NCBI RefSeq assembly: GCF_008254045.1
Contig: NZ_CP042425.1
Location: 5,704,001 to 5,768,000, forward strand
Origin: Limnoglobus roseus
GTDB lineage: Bacteria; Planctomycetota; Planctomycetia; Gemmatales; Gemmataceae
Direction of reading: 5' to 3'
DNA length: 64,000 nucleotides
Shown here: positions 25,287 through 33,895 of the stretch, one piece after another
How positions within the stretch are numbered: the first letter of the stretch is position 1
Layout of the letters: every line of letters starts with the position of its first letter
Notes under the pieces: generated by a model
What the model saw: only the letters and a program-made list of their open reading frames with translations
Told to the model about the DNA's origin: nothing
The model's database searches: none
Position numbers and translations under genes: made by a program

Positions 25287-26354
25287 CTACTCTCGCGGAG
25301 CGGGTAGCGAAGTCGTCGTGACTTCGTGAATGAACCGGAGCTTGTTTACGGCCGGCGTCGAGAGCACGAACGGGTAAGCGTCGGCCAACCCCAGACCCCG
25401 GTTCAAGTTGTTCAAAGCGTAGGTCAGGGGGAACCAGCCGTCCATCATCTTGGCGAACTTCGTGCTTTCTTCCTTCACTGGGTCGGGCACTTTCTTGACA
25501 CTCGGCTCGTCCTTGCGGCGCGGCTGTAACGACAATCCGCACGCCGACGCCGTTTCCAGCGCGTCGACCATGTGGAGGTAGTGCGCCCACGTCTCGGCCC
25601 AGTCCTCCCACGGGTGCATCGTCGCGTAGGCCGAGACGAAGTTGTCGGGCCAGTTGGCCGGGGCCCCGGTGTCGTAGTGCTTCTTGACCGCTTCCCCGTA
25701 GTCGGCCCGCTCGTCGCCGAAGACCCCGCGGAACCGTTCCAGTTGTTCCGGGTTCGGGGCGATGAGCTTGTCGAAGTAGAAGTGCCCGCTCTCGTGTCGC
25801 ATGTGGCCGAGGAGTGTGCGGTACGGTTCCCGCATTTGCGTTCGCCGTTGCTCGCGAACGACGTCGTCTGCCTCGTCAATGTTCACGGTGATGAGGCCGT
25901 CGGCGTGGCCCGTCAGGACGCGCGGCGCTTCGGGGTCGTCGGGGTCGGCCAGGAACTCGAACACGAGGCCGTCGGTCGTCAATTCCAGCCCGAGGATCGT
26001 GTACACCAACCGCCTCTTGGCGACTTCGAGCTTGTACCAAGCCTGGTGCCTCTCGACCCGCGAGAGGTCCGGGATGGCCCGCGTCAACTGGCACGACTGG
26101 CAAAATTCCTGTTTCGAGTCGGCCGGGACGGCCCAGTTACAGACGTTCTGGTCGGTGTAGTTTCGACAAAGGCGGTACTCTTTGCCGGCCGCCCGCTGTA
26201 AAGGTGACTTCCACGTCTTCGTCTCCGGGTCGAGGTCGAGTGAACCGACAACGCCGAGGTCGGGAAGGTAGGCGAGCGTGTGGCCGCACTTGACGCACTG
26301 GACGTTCTCGAAAAAGGCCACGTGGTCACAGTGATCGCAATGGAAGATTTTCAT
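25287..26354 (-). CDS. Putative zinc-binding metallopeptidase with N-terminal zinc ribbon
   Basis: A 355-residue cytosolic-looking protein. Residues 1-30 form a zinc ribbon (CDHC then CVKC), with further cysteine pairs (CRNY, CNWA, FCQSC) by about residue 95. The centre has the zincin motif HESGH in MRHESGHFYFD (about residue 185), and downstream AYATMHPWEDWAETWAHYLH with candidate third ligand. This matches the family annotated as putative zinc-binding metallopeptidase (zinc-ribbon plus peptidase). ATG 26354 is preferred to a TTG nine bases upstream. It heads a three-gene coupled operon with the 44- and 177-residue proteins. Confidence 0.88.
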   Translation of the reverse strand: MKIFHCDHCDHVAFFENVQCVKCGHTLAYLPDLGVVGSLDLDPETKTWKSPLQRAAGKEYRLCRNYTDQNVCNWAVPADSKQEFCQSCQLTRAIPDLSRVERHQAWYKLEVAKRRLVYTILGLELTTDGLVFEFLADPDDPEAPRVLTGHADGLITVNIDEADDVVREQRRTQMREPYRTLLGHMRHESGHFYFDKLIAPNPEQLERFRGVFGDERADYGEAVKKHYDTGAPANWPDNFVSAYATMHPWEDWAETWAHYLHMVDALETASACGLSLQPRRKDEPSVKKVPDPVKEESTKFAKMMDGWFPLTYALNNLNRGLGLADAYPFVLSTPAVNKLRFIHEVTTTSLPAPRE

Positions 26355-26406
26355 GGTGGGCAACTCGAGGAGTGTGAAAGGCTGCGGTACGGGGGTGAAG
26401 GAAAGT

Positions 26407-26435
26407 AAAAAACGCCCATCCGAAAGGATGGGCGT
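26407..26435 (-). terminator. Rho-independent terminator of the Rdx-like gene
   Basis: On the minus strand a perfect 10-bp stem (acgcccatcc / ggatgggcgt, loop tttc) runs straight into six T residues. It lies 24 bases after the stop of the 80-residue gene. Confidence 0.92.
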
Positions 26436-26459
26436 GGGAAGAAGATTGTTTATCTGGCT

Positions 26460-26702
26460 TTAGATCGCGAGCCCGACCAGACCCGCTTCGTAGACGGCCA
26501 GCCCGACTCGCTCGGCCGAGGGGAAGTCCTCGCTCTTCCGCGTGAAGATCAGTTGGCCGTCAACCACGACGGCAAATTCTCCCTCGCGGCCGTCCACGAT
26601 TTCCACACTCACGTCCTGACCCATCAAGGTGGCCGCCACTTCCGCGGTGTAGTTGCGGATCGCCAGCGTGCGAGGGCAGCGAACAATCGTGGCTTGGGTC
26701 AT
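26460..26702 (-). CDS. Small SelW/Rdx-like protein lacking the CXXC pair
   Basis: An 80-residue protein. The C-terminal half (GREGEFAVVVDGQLIFTRK then EDFPSAERV) resembles the Rdx/SelW/SelT thioredoxin-like family, where G-x-FEV-x-VDG-x-L-(V/I)-(F/W)SRK-x(n)-FP is conserved. The N-terminal redox site expected as CXXC or CXXU is reduced to one Cys (VRCPRTLA). ATG 26702 is chosen because upstream residues lie in the promoter region. It has its own sigma-54-like promoter and its own terminator, so it is a monocistronic unit. Function unknown; redox activity is doubtful without the second Cys. Confidence 0.6.
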   Translation of the reverse strand: MTQATIVRCPRTLAIRNYTAEVAATLMGQDVSVEIVDGREGEFAVVVDGQLIFTRKSEDFPSAERVGLAVYEAGLVGLAI

Positions 26703-26780
26703 CGGTGCGTTCCTTGCGAGGGAGCGTGAAGAAGGATTGCCGGGGTTATCGGCCCGGCGGCCGGTTGTGCTAGTAGTGGC

Positions 26781-26797
26781 AGCAAGAAGTGTGCCAA
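26781..26797 (-). promoter_or_regulatory. Sigma-54 (-24/-12) type promoter
   Basis: On the minus strand TTGGCACACTTCTTGCT matches the RpoN consensus TTGGCAC-N5-TTGC(A/T), with GG and GC exactly 10 bases apart. It points to the SelW/Rdx-like gene starting at 26702, 79 bases downstream. Confidence 0.6.
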
Positions 26798-26973
26798 AAA
26801 GAGTCAAGTCGAGTGGCGCCGCCCGATCGATTTCGGAAAAGAAGGCCGCCGGGGCTTTTCAGCCACTCCTGTCGGCGACTTCCATAAGTTCAGCTTGGGA
26901 ACTCGAACGCGCTGGCGAGCGTCGGTTGCCTTGCGTTCACGCCATCGCCGCAGGGAAGTCCGGTTATCTCGCA

Positions 26974-27702
26974 ATGCCCGCCCAAGAAAACAGCCCGATG
27001 CCCGCCGAACGTGACCACCGCTCGTGTCCGGCCTGTCGCCTCCCGATGTGGCTGTGCGTGTGTGCTTACGCCCCGCGACTCGTAACCCGCACGTCCCTTA
27101 TCCTCGTCGTTCACGTTCACGACTTGGGGCGGACGAGCAACACGGCCCGCCTCCTCTCCTTAGCGGTCCGCAACGCCTCTCTCGTCTGCCACGGAGATCG
27201 CCAATCTCTGGCCGACCCGGCCTCCCACGTCCCCACGGGCGCGACCCCGGTTGTGCTTTTTCCAGGCCACGGGGCCCGGACGCTGACCCCGGAACTCGCC
27301 GCTGCCCTGCCGTCGCCGCTGGCCCTCGTCGTCCCGGACGGCAACTGGCGACAGGCTGGCAAAATGGTTAAGCGGCTACCGCTCCTCGCCGACGCTGTGA
27401 AGGTCTCACTCCCGACCCGGGATTTCGCGGGATCGGCCTTGCGCCGCAATCGCCCGGGGCACCGCATGTCCACGTACGAGGCGGTGGCCCAAATCCTCGG
27501 TGTTCTGGAGGGCGAGGCGGTCGCCGGGCCGCTCCTCGACTTCTACCGGCGGGCCACAGACCGGATGTTGCTCGTCCGCGGCAAACTCGGGGTTGGCGAC
27601 GTGTACGGCGGCCTCGACGGCCCCCAAACGGGGAATTCCGATCCTGCCGCCCGTCCGGAAGTTCGGGAAGTGGACGTGCCCCGTCGGTCGGGGGGCGATT
27701 GA
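26974..27702 (+). CDS. DTW-domain tRNA-uridine aminocarboxypropyltransferase
   Basis: A 242-residue protein of the DTW (TapT/YfiP) family, which transfers the 3-amino-3-carboxypropyl group of S-adenosylmethionine to a tRNA uridine (acp3U). It has the N-terminal cysteine cluster (CPACRLPMWLCVC), the HVHDLGRTSNTARLL segment and ALVVPDGNWRQAGKM, where the family signature reads D-G-N-W instead of D-G-T-W, then LRRNRPGHRMSTYEAVA. ATG 26974 is used; ATG 26998 is an alternative, and the long upstream open frame covers the divergent promoter region. Confidence 0.85.
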   Translation: MPAQENSPMPAERDHRSCPACRLPMWLCVCAYAPRLVTRTSLILVVHVHDLGRTSNTARLLSLAVRNASLVCHGDRQSLADPASHVPTGATPVVLFPGHGARTLTPELAAALPSPLALVVPDGNWRQAGKMVKRLPLLADAVKVSLPTRDFAGSALRRNRPGHRMSTYEAVAQILGVLEGEAVAGPLLDFYRRATDRMLLVRGKLGVGDVYGGLDGPQTGNSDPAARPEVREVDVPRRSGGD

Positions 27703-27741
27703 GTCGGCGAAGGCGGGAAACGGAACTCTGTGTCGGCCGTG

Positions 27742-28761
27742 TCAATTCGCGTTGTATCCCGCCGGAAACTGCTTGACTTTTTCGCCCGTCAGACGATACA
27801 GCGAGATCGCCGCCTGCACCTGCACGGCCGCGTTCTCGTCGGCCAGCAACTGCCGCATCAGGTCGGTCGCGGTAGTCGCTTTCATTCGGCCCAGCGAGCC
27901 GATGACGTTACACCGCAGCCCGGCGTCCTTCTTCGCGTCGCCGGCCACCGCCATCAGAACCGGCACCGTCTTCGGGTCCGCGATCTCACCGAGGGCCAAC
28001 CCGGCCCACGACCGCACGTCGGCATCGGCGTCGCCCAGGGCGGCCACCAACTCCGGCGGCGCGACCTTCAGTTGGAAGAACCGGAACGCGACCACGCCGT
28101 TCTCGCGGACCTTCGCGTCAGTGCTCCGCAACCGTTCGAGGAACGGCGTCAGTAGCTTTTCGTCGTGGGTCACCTGGTAGAGGGCCTGGACGCGGGCGTC
28201 GGCCAGCGACTCGGCGTCTTTCGGGTCGGCCGGTGGTGTCAGTTCTCGGAGCGTCGTCGCGGCCCGACCGGCCAACTTCGGGTGGCGGGCGGCCAATGCG
28301 GCGATGGCGAACGTGGCGGCGCGGCGGGCCGTCCCCGTCCCGACGATGCAGCCCACACGGCACTCGGTCACCTTGTCGGTCGCGGCGGCCTTCGCCAAAG
28401 TTGGCAGGCACTGGTCGGTGCCGTGCGTGCCGAGCGCCGTGGCCGCGAGGCTTCGGATGCCGGCGTCTGCGTCATCGCTCAGCACATCGGCCAGGAAACG
28501 GTCGATCGCGGCGTCGGGCGGCGTGGAGATATGCTCGAACACGACCCGCCGCACGTCCGAATGGGATTCGGCCTTGTACGCCCGGCTCAGGGCGGCGGCC
28601 TTGCCGGTTGCAGTGCCCTCGGCCGCGAGGGCGGCCTTCAGATCGGCGGTGAACTTTACCCGACTCTCGCCCTCCTCCCGGAGTGGCGGACCGCCCTCGA
28701 TTCGGCCGGCGGCGAGAGCGATGAGCGTCACGACCGTACAGAACGGGATGGAGTGTCTCAC
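27742..28761 (-). CDS. Exported HEAT-repeat protein
   Basis: A 339-residue protein with a hydrophobic N-terminal signal (about 1-22) and HEAT-type helical repeats over most of its length (for example RSLAATALGTHGTDQCLPTLAKA, VRSWAGLALGEIADPKTVPVLMAVA, RCNVIGSLGRMKATTATDLMRQLL). Such repeats form protein-protein interaction scaffolds. It is convergent with the DTW gene (39 bp between stops) and is probably monocistronic. Confidence 0.85.
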   Translation of the reverse strand: MRHSIPFCTVVTLIALAAGRIEGGPPLREEGESRVKFTADLKAALAAEGTATGKAAALSRAYKAESHSDVRRVVFEHISTPPDAAIDRFLADVLSDDADAGIRSLAATALGTHGTDQCLPTLAKAAATDKVTECRVGCIVGTGTARRAATFAIAALAARHPKLAGRAATTLRELTPPADPKDAESLADARVQALYQVTHDEKLLTPFLERLRSTDAKVRENGVVAFRFFQLKVAPPELVAALGDADADVRSWAGLALGEIADPKTVPVLMAVAGDAKKDAGLRCNVIGSLGRMKATTATDLMRQLLADENAAVQVQAAISLYRLTGEKVKQFPAGYNAN

Positions 28762-29033
28762 GGGTTCCCTTCCCGGACACCGAGTGGTCCGAGTCAGTTG
28801 AGAATTCGACCGATGTCACCGAGCCATACCGGTCTGGTGGAACGCCTCCATATTACGGTTCTCGCATCGTGAGAGCGAGGCCCAGCGGCCGGAATCGACC
28901 ACGGGAGTGCGTGACCCTCGCCCTCGGACGCTACGGCACGCATGCCAGAACGGGTTGGCGGTTCTTGGCCCACGTTGACATCGGGGGGCCAGGAACTCAA
29001 ACTGCGATCTTGATAGGCACACTTGCCCGGTCG

Positions 29034-29762
29034 TTACGACCGCGGGGAAAGGATCAGACTTTTGCCGCGCTCCAAGTGGTCTTCGATTAACCGGGCTGCC
29101 CGGGGGCCGTTGCCGTCGATCACCGCCGCGGCAATGGCGGTGTGTTCGTCGATGCTGGTGTCGGTTCGGGACGGGTTGGCCAGGAAGACGCGAGTAATGA
29201 TCCGCTGCATCCGGTCCCGCAAGTGGCGCGTCACCCGCAAGATCTCACGGTTGCCCAGGAACTCCGCGAACAGGACGTGAAACCCGGCATCGAGGGCGAC
29301 CGCCCGCTCGACCGCCGCCCGCCCGCGGGTCGCCTCTTGGTCGGCCAAGTTTTTTTGTATCTGCTCGACCTGAACGGCCGTCAGCCGGCCGGCGACCGTT
29401 CGCAGCACGAACGTCTCCAGGGCCGTGCGGATTTCATACTGGTCGGTGATCTCTTCGACGGGCATCTCGCGGACCACGATCCCCTGTTGCGGGGAGACGG
29501 TGATGAACCCCTCGCCCTCCAAGCGTTCGAGCGCGCCCTTTACCGGCGTCTTGCTCATGCCTAAACGCTCGGCCAGCGCACGTTCGGAGAGGAACGACCC
29601 CGGCAGATAGTCGCCGCTCATCAGCTGCTGCTTGATTTCTTCGTAGGCCCGCTCTTTCATCGACCCGCGGGGCTGGCCGGTCGCCGACGGGACATGACCG
29701 CTCTCGGTAATACGATCGGCCATCGGATTCCTCATAGACGGAGGCCCTGGTTTTCTTGCCAT
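29034..29762 (-). CDS. GntR/FCD transcriptional regulator of the pectin operon
   Basis: A 242-residue FadR-subfamily GntR regulator. The winged helix covers about 35-105 (ERALAERLGMSKTPVKGALERLEGEGFI), and the FCD ligand domain about 110-235 carries the expected metal-binding acidic/histidine set (ALDAGFH, DEHTAI, EDHLERG). FCD regulators usually sense sugar acids or other organic acids. It is divergent from the nine-gene pectin operon, and an 18-bp palindrome lies in its own promoter spacer, indicating autoregulation plus control of the operon. ATG 29762 fits a transcript starting near 29793. Confidence 0.9.
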   Translation of the reverse strand: MARKPGPPSMRNPMADRITESGHVPSATGQPRGSMKERAYEEIKQQLMSGDYLPGSFLSERALAERLGMSKTPVKGALERLEGEGFITVSPQQGIVVREMPVEEITDQYEIRTALETFVLRTVAGRLTAVQVEQIQKNLADQEATRGRAAVERAVALDAGFHVLFAEFLGNREILRVTRHLRDRMQRIITRVFLANPSRTDTSIDEHTAIAAAVIDGNGPRAARLIEDHLERGKSLILSPRS

Positions 29763-29800
29763 CGTACAGGGGTGAAGAAAACCGGAAAAATACTTCTTGC

Positions 29801-29829
29801 ATTCTACTGAGATCTCAGTAGTATCTCAA
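29801..29829 (-). promoter_or_regulatory. Sigma-70 promoter of the GntR gene
   Basis: On the minus strand TTGAGA (29829-29824), a 17-bp spacer and TAGAAT (29806-29801), 39 bases from the ATG. A plus-strand counterpart, TTGCAT (29797-29802) with 16 bp to TAGTAT (29819-29824), faces the pectin operon. Confidence 0.65.
29804..29821. promoter_or_regulatory. 18-bp perfect palindrome, candidate GntR operator
   Basis: ctactgagatctcagtag is a perfect palindrome. It fills the spacer and overlaps the -10 of the regulator promoter, and overlaps the divergent promoter of the pectin operon. Size and position fit a GntR dimer site. Confidence 0.7.
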
Positions 29830-29895
29830 GTAAGAAATCACTGCTTTTCGCGTCGATGCCGGCACTCGCATTCTCCCGCTTGTGGCAGGACGGCG

Positions 29896-32800
29896 ATGAT
29901 AACTCGCTCGCGCAACCATTGTGTCGATTATTCCGCAGTGCGCATCGCAACTGGCGTATTTGTCGCCGTTTGCGGTTTCCTCGTCGGAAATTCGGCGTCG
30001 GCCGCCGACCCGACGAAGCGCTTCGTCTACCCCGGCCTGGACGGGCGGTTGGTATACGACCTCGGCGTTCAGGGGGACCGCGTCCCGGATTTCTCGCACT
30101 GTGGGTACAGTGGGGGCGGGGTGTCTTTGCCGAACGCTTCGGTGCGGGTCGTCGTGCCGGTGGTGGCCGGCGACGCCACCCGCCGCATCCAGGCCGCGAT
30201 CGACTACGTCTCGTCGCTGCCAGCAGACGTCAGTGGGGTTCGTGGGGCCGTTCTTCTGCTCGCGGGCAGGCACGAGGTGTCGGGGTTCGTCCGCGTGCGA
30301 ACTGGCGGCGTGGTGGTGCGGGGCCAAGGGGCCGCGACCGTCCTCGTCGCAACCGGCCTCGACCGCCGGACGCTGATTCAAGTTCGTGGGAAAGAGGATT
30401 GCACGCTTGCGACCGCTCGGTCGCTCGCCGACGCCCGTGTGCCGGTCGGGGCCACGCGCGTTCGAGTGGCTGACGCGGCCGGGTTGAAGGTCGGCGACGC
30501 CGTGCGGGTGGAACACCCCGCTACGAAAGAGTGGATCGCCGCCGTCGGAATGAATCGCTTCCCGACCAACGGGGCGGGGTCGTACCTGGATTGGCGGCCT
30601 CACACGCTCGATCTGCGGTGGGACCGCGTCGTCACCCACATCGACGGTGACACGCTCACCCTCGACGCCCCGCTGACGACGGCTCTTGACGCATCTCACG
30701 GTGGTGGAACGGTGCGGGCTTACCAGTGGCCGGGGCGGGTCCGGCAGGTCGGGGTTGAGAACCTGCGGATCGAGTCGGCGTTCGACCCGGCCAACCCGCA
30801 CGACGAGAACCACGCCTGGGGCGGAATCGGGTTTGAGAACGCCCAGGACTGTTGGGTGCGGCGGGTGAGCTTCTCGCACCTGGCCGGGTCCGCCGTCGCC
30901 GTGTGGGAGTCGTGCAGCCGGGTGACAGTCGAGGACTGCGAGTCAACCCAACCCGTGTCGGAAGTCGGCGGCTACCGCCGGCACACGTTCTTCACCGCCG
31001 GGCAACAAACGCTGTTCCGCCGCTGCCGGGCGAGTGAGGGGCGGCACGACTTCGCCGTCGGGTACGCGGCGGCCGGGCCGAATGCGTTCGTGCACTGCCG
31101 GGCGACCGACGCCACCGGGTTCAGCGGCCCGATCGAAAGCTGGGCGAGCGGCACCCTGTTCGACAACGTGGCCATCGACGGCGGTGGGCTGTCGTTAACC
31201 AACCGCGAGACGGACCACCAGGGCGTCGGGTGGGCGGCGGCCAACTCCGTGCTGTGGCAGTGTTCCGCTCCGCTCGTCACCTGTCGGACCCCGCCGACGG
31301 CGCAGAACTGGGCCATCGGCTGTTGGGGCCAGTTCGTCGGCGACGGCCACTGGCGGCAGATGAACGAGTTCGTCAAGCCGGACAGTCTATACCAGGCGCA
31401 ACTCGCCGACCGGCTCGGGAAGGCTGAGCCGACGAGCCGCGACTTACCCACACGATCCGACGGCGTGCCGTCGATCGACGACCTCGTCCCGGTTGGGCCG
31501 GCCGTCAAATCACCGGCGGTGAAGCCACTCGCCCTCACGAACGGCGTGCTGGCGACCGACGGTAAGGCGGTGTTCGGCGACCGCAGCGAGACGACTTGGT
31601 GGCGCGGCAGCGTGAATCCCGCCCGCGTGGCCGAGTTCGGCCGCGGGCTGACGAGGTTCGTGCCGGGGCGGGAGGGGCCGGGCTTCACCGACGACCTCGA
31701 CCAACTCACGGACGAGATGCGGGCGGGCGTCATCACCGTGCTGGAACACCACTGGGGGCTGTGGTACGACCGCCGGCGGGACGACCACCAGATGGTCCGC
31801 CGGGCGGACGGCGAGGTGTGGCCGCCATTCTACGAACAGCCGTGGGCCAGGAGCGGCCGCGGGCGTGCGTGGGACGGGCTGAGCCGGTACGACCTGACGA
31901 AGTTCAACCCGTGGTACTTCGCCCGCCTGAAGGCGTTCGCCGACTTCGCCGGGCAGAAGGGGTTGGTGCTCGTTCAGCAGATGTACTTCCAGCACAACGT
32001 GCTGGAGGCCGCCGCCCACTGGGCCGACTTCCCGTGGCGGCCGGCCAACTGCCTCCAGGCGACCGGGTTCCCGGAACCGCCGGAGTACGCCGGCGGCAAG
32101 CGGGTGTTCATGGCCGAGGCGTTCTACGACGTGTCGCACCCCGTCCGCCGCGACCTGCACCGGGCCTACATCCGTCACTGCCTGTACACGCTTGGCCCGT
32201 GCCCGAACGTCGTCTTCCAACTCGGCGAGGAGTTCAGCGGTCCGCAGTCGTTCGTGGAATTCTGGCTCGATTGCGTCGCCGAATGGCAGAAGGAAACCGG
32301 CACCCGCGTCCTCGTCGGCCTGAGTGCCCCCAAGGACGTGCAGGATGCGATTCTGGCCGACCCGAAGCGGTCGGCGGGCGTCTCGGTAATCGACCTGCGG
32401 TACTGGTGGTACGCGGCCGGCGGCGAGGTGTACGCCCCGAAGGGCGGGGAAAATTTGGCCCCACGGCAGCACCTCCGCGAATGGAAGGGGCCGAAGGGTC
32501 GATCCGCCGAGTCCGTCGCGCGGGCCGTCCGGGAGTATCGCGTGCGGTTCCCAGACAAGGCCGTGACGGCGTCTTACGACGGCGCGGACGGGTGGGCCGT
32601 GCTGGCCGCCGGCGGGTCGCTTCCCGCGCTCCCGGCCGGCACCGATCCACAGTTGCTAGCGGCCGTCTCGCGGATGAAGCCGGCCGATGCGGCCGGGCTG
32701 CCGAAGGGGGCATTCGCCCTGAGCGACGCCGGCCGCGACTACTTGGTATGGGCACCGATCGGCGGGCGGGTGTCGCTCGACCTGACGGCGCACGTCGAAC

Positions 32801-32931
32801 CGTTCACGGCGGCGTGGCTGGACCCGAAGACCGGGGCCGCCGGCCAACCTCGAAACATTGCCGGCGGTCAGCCGGTCGAACTCACAGCCCCGGCCGGTCA
32901 GCCGGCCGTTTTGTGGGTTCGGCGGAAGTAA
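29896..32931 (+). CDS. Exported beta-helix plus TIM-barrel-like carbohydrate-active fusion protein
   Basis: A 1,011-residue exported protein, signal peptide ending GNSASAADP. Residues about 40-500 are a pectin-lyase-like right-handed beta-helix (RIQAAIDYVSSLP, GGVVVRGQGAATVLV, FENAQDCWVRRVSFSHLAGSAV). Residues about 520-930 resemble a glycosidase barrel (GVITVLEHHWGLWYDRRRDDH, NVVFQLGEEFSG), followed by a beta-sandwich tail. The organisation resembles DUF6298-type proteins of pectin loci; the exact family is not certain. ATG 29896 begins the signal. It is first in the operon after the GntR operator. Probable role: cleavage of a pectin-derived polysaccharide in the periplasm. Confidence 0.75.
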   Translation: MITRSRNHCVDYSAVRIATGVFVAVCGFLVGNSASAADPTKRFVYPGLDGRLVYDLGVQGDRVPDFSHCGYSGGGVSLPNASVRVVVPVVAGDATRRIQAAIDYVSSLPADVSGVRGAVLLLAGRHEVSGFVRVRTGGVVVRGQGAATVLVATGLDRRTLIQVRGKEDCTLATARSLADARVPVGATRVRVADAAGLKVGDAVRVEHPATKEWIAAVGMNRFPTNGAGSYLDWRPHTLDLRWDRVVTHIDGDTLTLDAPLTTALDASHGGGTVRAYQWPGRVRQVGVENLRIESAFDPANPHDENHAWGGIGFENAQDCWVRRVSFSHLAGSAVAVWESCSRVTVEDCESTQPVSEVGGYRRHTFFTAGQQTLFRRCRASEGRHDFAVGYAAAGPNAFVHCRATDATGFSGPIESWASGTLFDNVAIDGGGLSLTNRETDHQGVGWAAANSVLWQCSAPLVTCRTPPTAQNWAIGCWGQFVGDGHWRQMNEFVKPDSLYQAQLADRLGKAEPTSRDLPTRSDGVPSIDDLVPVGPAVKSPAVKPLALTNGVLATDGKAVFGDRSETTWWRGSVNPARVAEFGRGLTRFVPGREGPGFTDDLDQLTDEMRAGVITVLEHHWGLWYDRRRDDHQMVRRADGEVWPPFYEQPWARSGRGRAWDGLSRYDLTKFNPWYFARLKAFADFAGQKGLVLVQQMYFQHNVLEAAAHWADFPWRPANCLQATGFPEPPEYAGGKRVFMAEAFYDVSHPVRRDLHRAYIRHCLYTLGPCPNVVFQLGEEFSGPQSFVEFWLDCVAEWQKETGTRVLVGLSAPKDVQDAILADPKRSAGVSVIDLRYWWYAAGGEVYAPKGGENLAPRQHLREWKGPKGRSAESVARAVREYRVRFPDKAVTASYDGADGWAVLAAGGSLPALPAGTDPQLLAAVSRMKPADAAGLPKGAFALSDAGRDYLVWAPIGGRVSLDLTAHVEPFTAAWLDPKTGAAGQPRNIAGGQPVELTAPAGQPAVLWVRRK

Positions 32932-32977
32932 TTTGCACGTCGTTGGACTATCTGTTCATTTCATTCGGAGGGTCGAA

Positions 32978-33865
32978 ATGTCTCACTCTCGCAGGCAGTT
33001 CGGATTCACACTGATCGAACTGCTCGTCGTCATCGCGATCATCGCGATCTTGATTGGTCTTCTTCTCCCGGCCGTGCAGAAGGTCCGCGAGGCCGCTGCC
33101 CGGATCAGCTGCTCGAACAACTTGAAGCAGTTCGGGATCGCGGCCCACGGCTACGCGGACGCCAACGGGAAGTTCCCGTACCTGCGGTCCGGGGGCGGGC
33201 AGAACCGGCACACGTGGGCGATGCTCCTGTTGCCCTACGTCGAGCAGACGGGCCTGTTCAATGCGTACAAGAACCCGATCACCGGGGTCAGTCAGACGGA
33301 CGGGTTCAACAACCAAACCTCGACCGACCCGGCGATTGACGCCGCCCGGAATTCCGCGGTCAAGATCTTCTTCTGCCCGTCCCGGCGGTCGCCCGGGATG
33401 CTCAGCCCGATCGACGTGGGCAGCACTATCATGGGCCAACCGTCGGACTACGCGGCGTGCGTCGGGAACGACGGGACGACCCCATCGACGGGCATGTTCC
33501 AGACGGTCAACAGCAAGCACACCGAGGCCGGGTTGCGGTTCGCCGACATGGTGGACGGCACGAGCAACACGCTCCTGCTCGGCGAGAAGCACATCCCGCG
33601 AACGCTGCTCAACGACCCGGTGGTGGACGGCGTGATCTTCAGTGCCGGTCAGGGCCAGACTTACGGCCGCCGGGCCGGTACGTCGAACCTGCTCGCCATC
33701 GGCCCGGACGCGGCATCGAACACGCAGTTCGGCAGCTGGCACACGGGCGTTTGCCAGTTCGTGTTCGGCGACGGCAGCATCCGCGCCCTGAAGGTTTCGA
33801 CGCCAGGAGCAACTCTGGCCGCACTCGCCAACCGGCTCGACGGCGTGCCCGTGGACCTGGACTAA
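32978..33865 (+). CDS. DUF1559 protein with type IV prepilin-like N terminus
   Basis: A 295-residue planctomycete DUF1559 protein. The N terminus has a class III/prepilin signal cleaved before FTLIE (GFTLIELLVVIAIIAIL) and one long hydrophobic helix. The C-terminal region shows the typical GSWHTGVCQFVFGDGSIR motif. GGAGG lies 7 bases before ATG 32978, which settles the start against a long upstream open frame. These proteins probably assemble as pseudopilin-like surface elements; role in polysaccharide capture is inference. Second gene of the pectin operon. Confidence 0.92.
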   Translation: MSHSRRQFGFTLIELLVVIAIIAILIGLLLPAVQKVREAAARISCSNNLKQFGIAAHGYADANGKFPYLRSGGGQNRHTWAMLLLPYVEQTGLFNAYKNPITGVSQTDGFNNQTSTDPAIDAARNSAVKIFFCPSRRSPGMLSPIDVGSTIMGQPSDYAACVGNDGTTPSTGMFQTVNSKHTEAGLRFADMVDGTSNTLLLGEKHIPRTLLNDPVVDGVIFSAGQGQTYGRRAGTSNLLAIGPDAASNTQFGSWHTGVCQFVFGDGSIRALKVSTPGATLAALANRLDGVPVDLD

Positions 33866-33895
33866 CTCCGACTTCTCCCCATCGAGGATTGTGCG

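Noticed and set aside
29797-29895. Upstream extension of the beta-helix protein start
   Set aside because: The extra 33 residues are encoded across the promoter and operator palindrome; ATG 29896 leads directly to a signal peptide.
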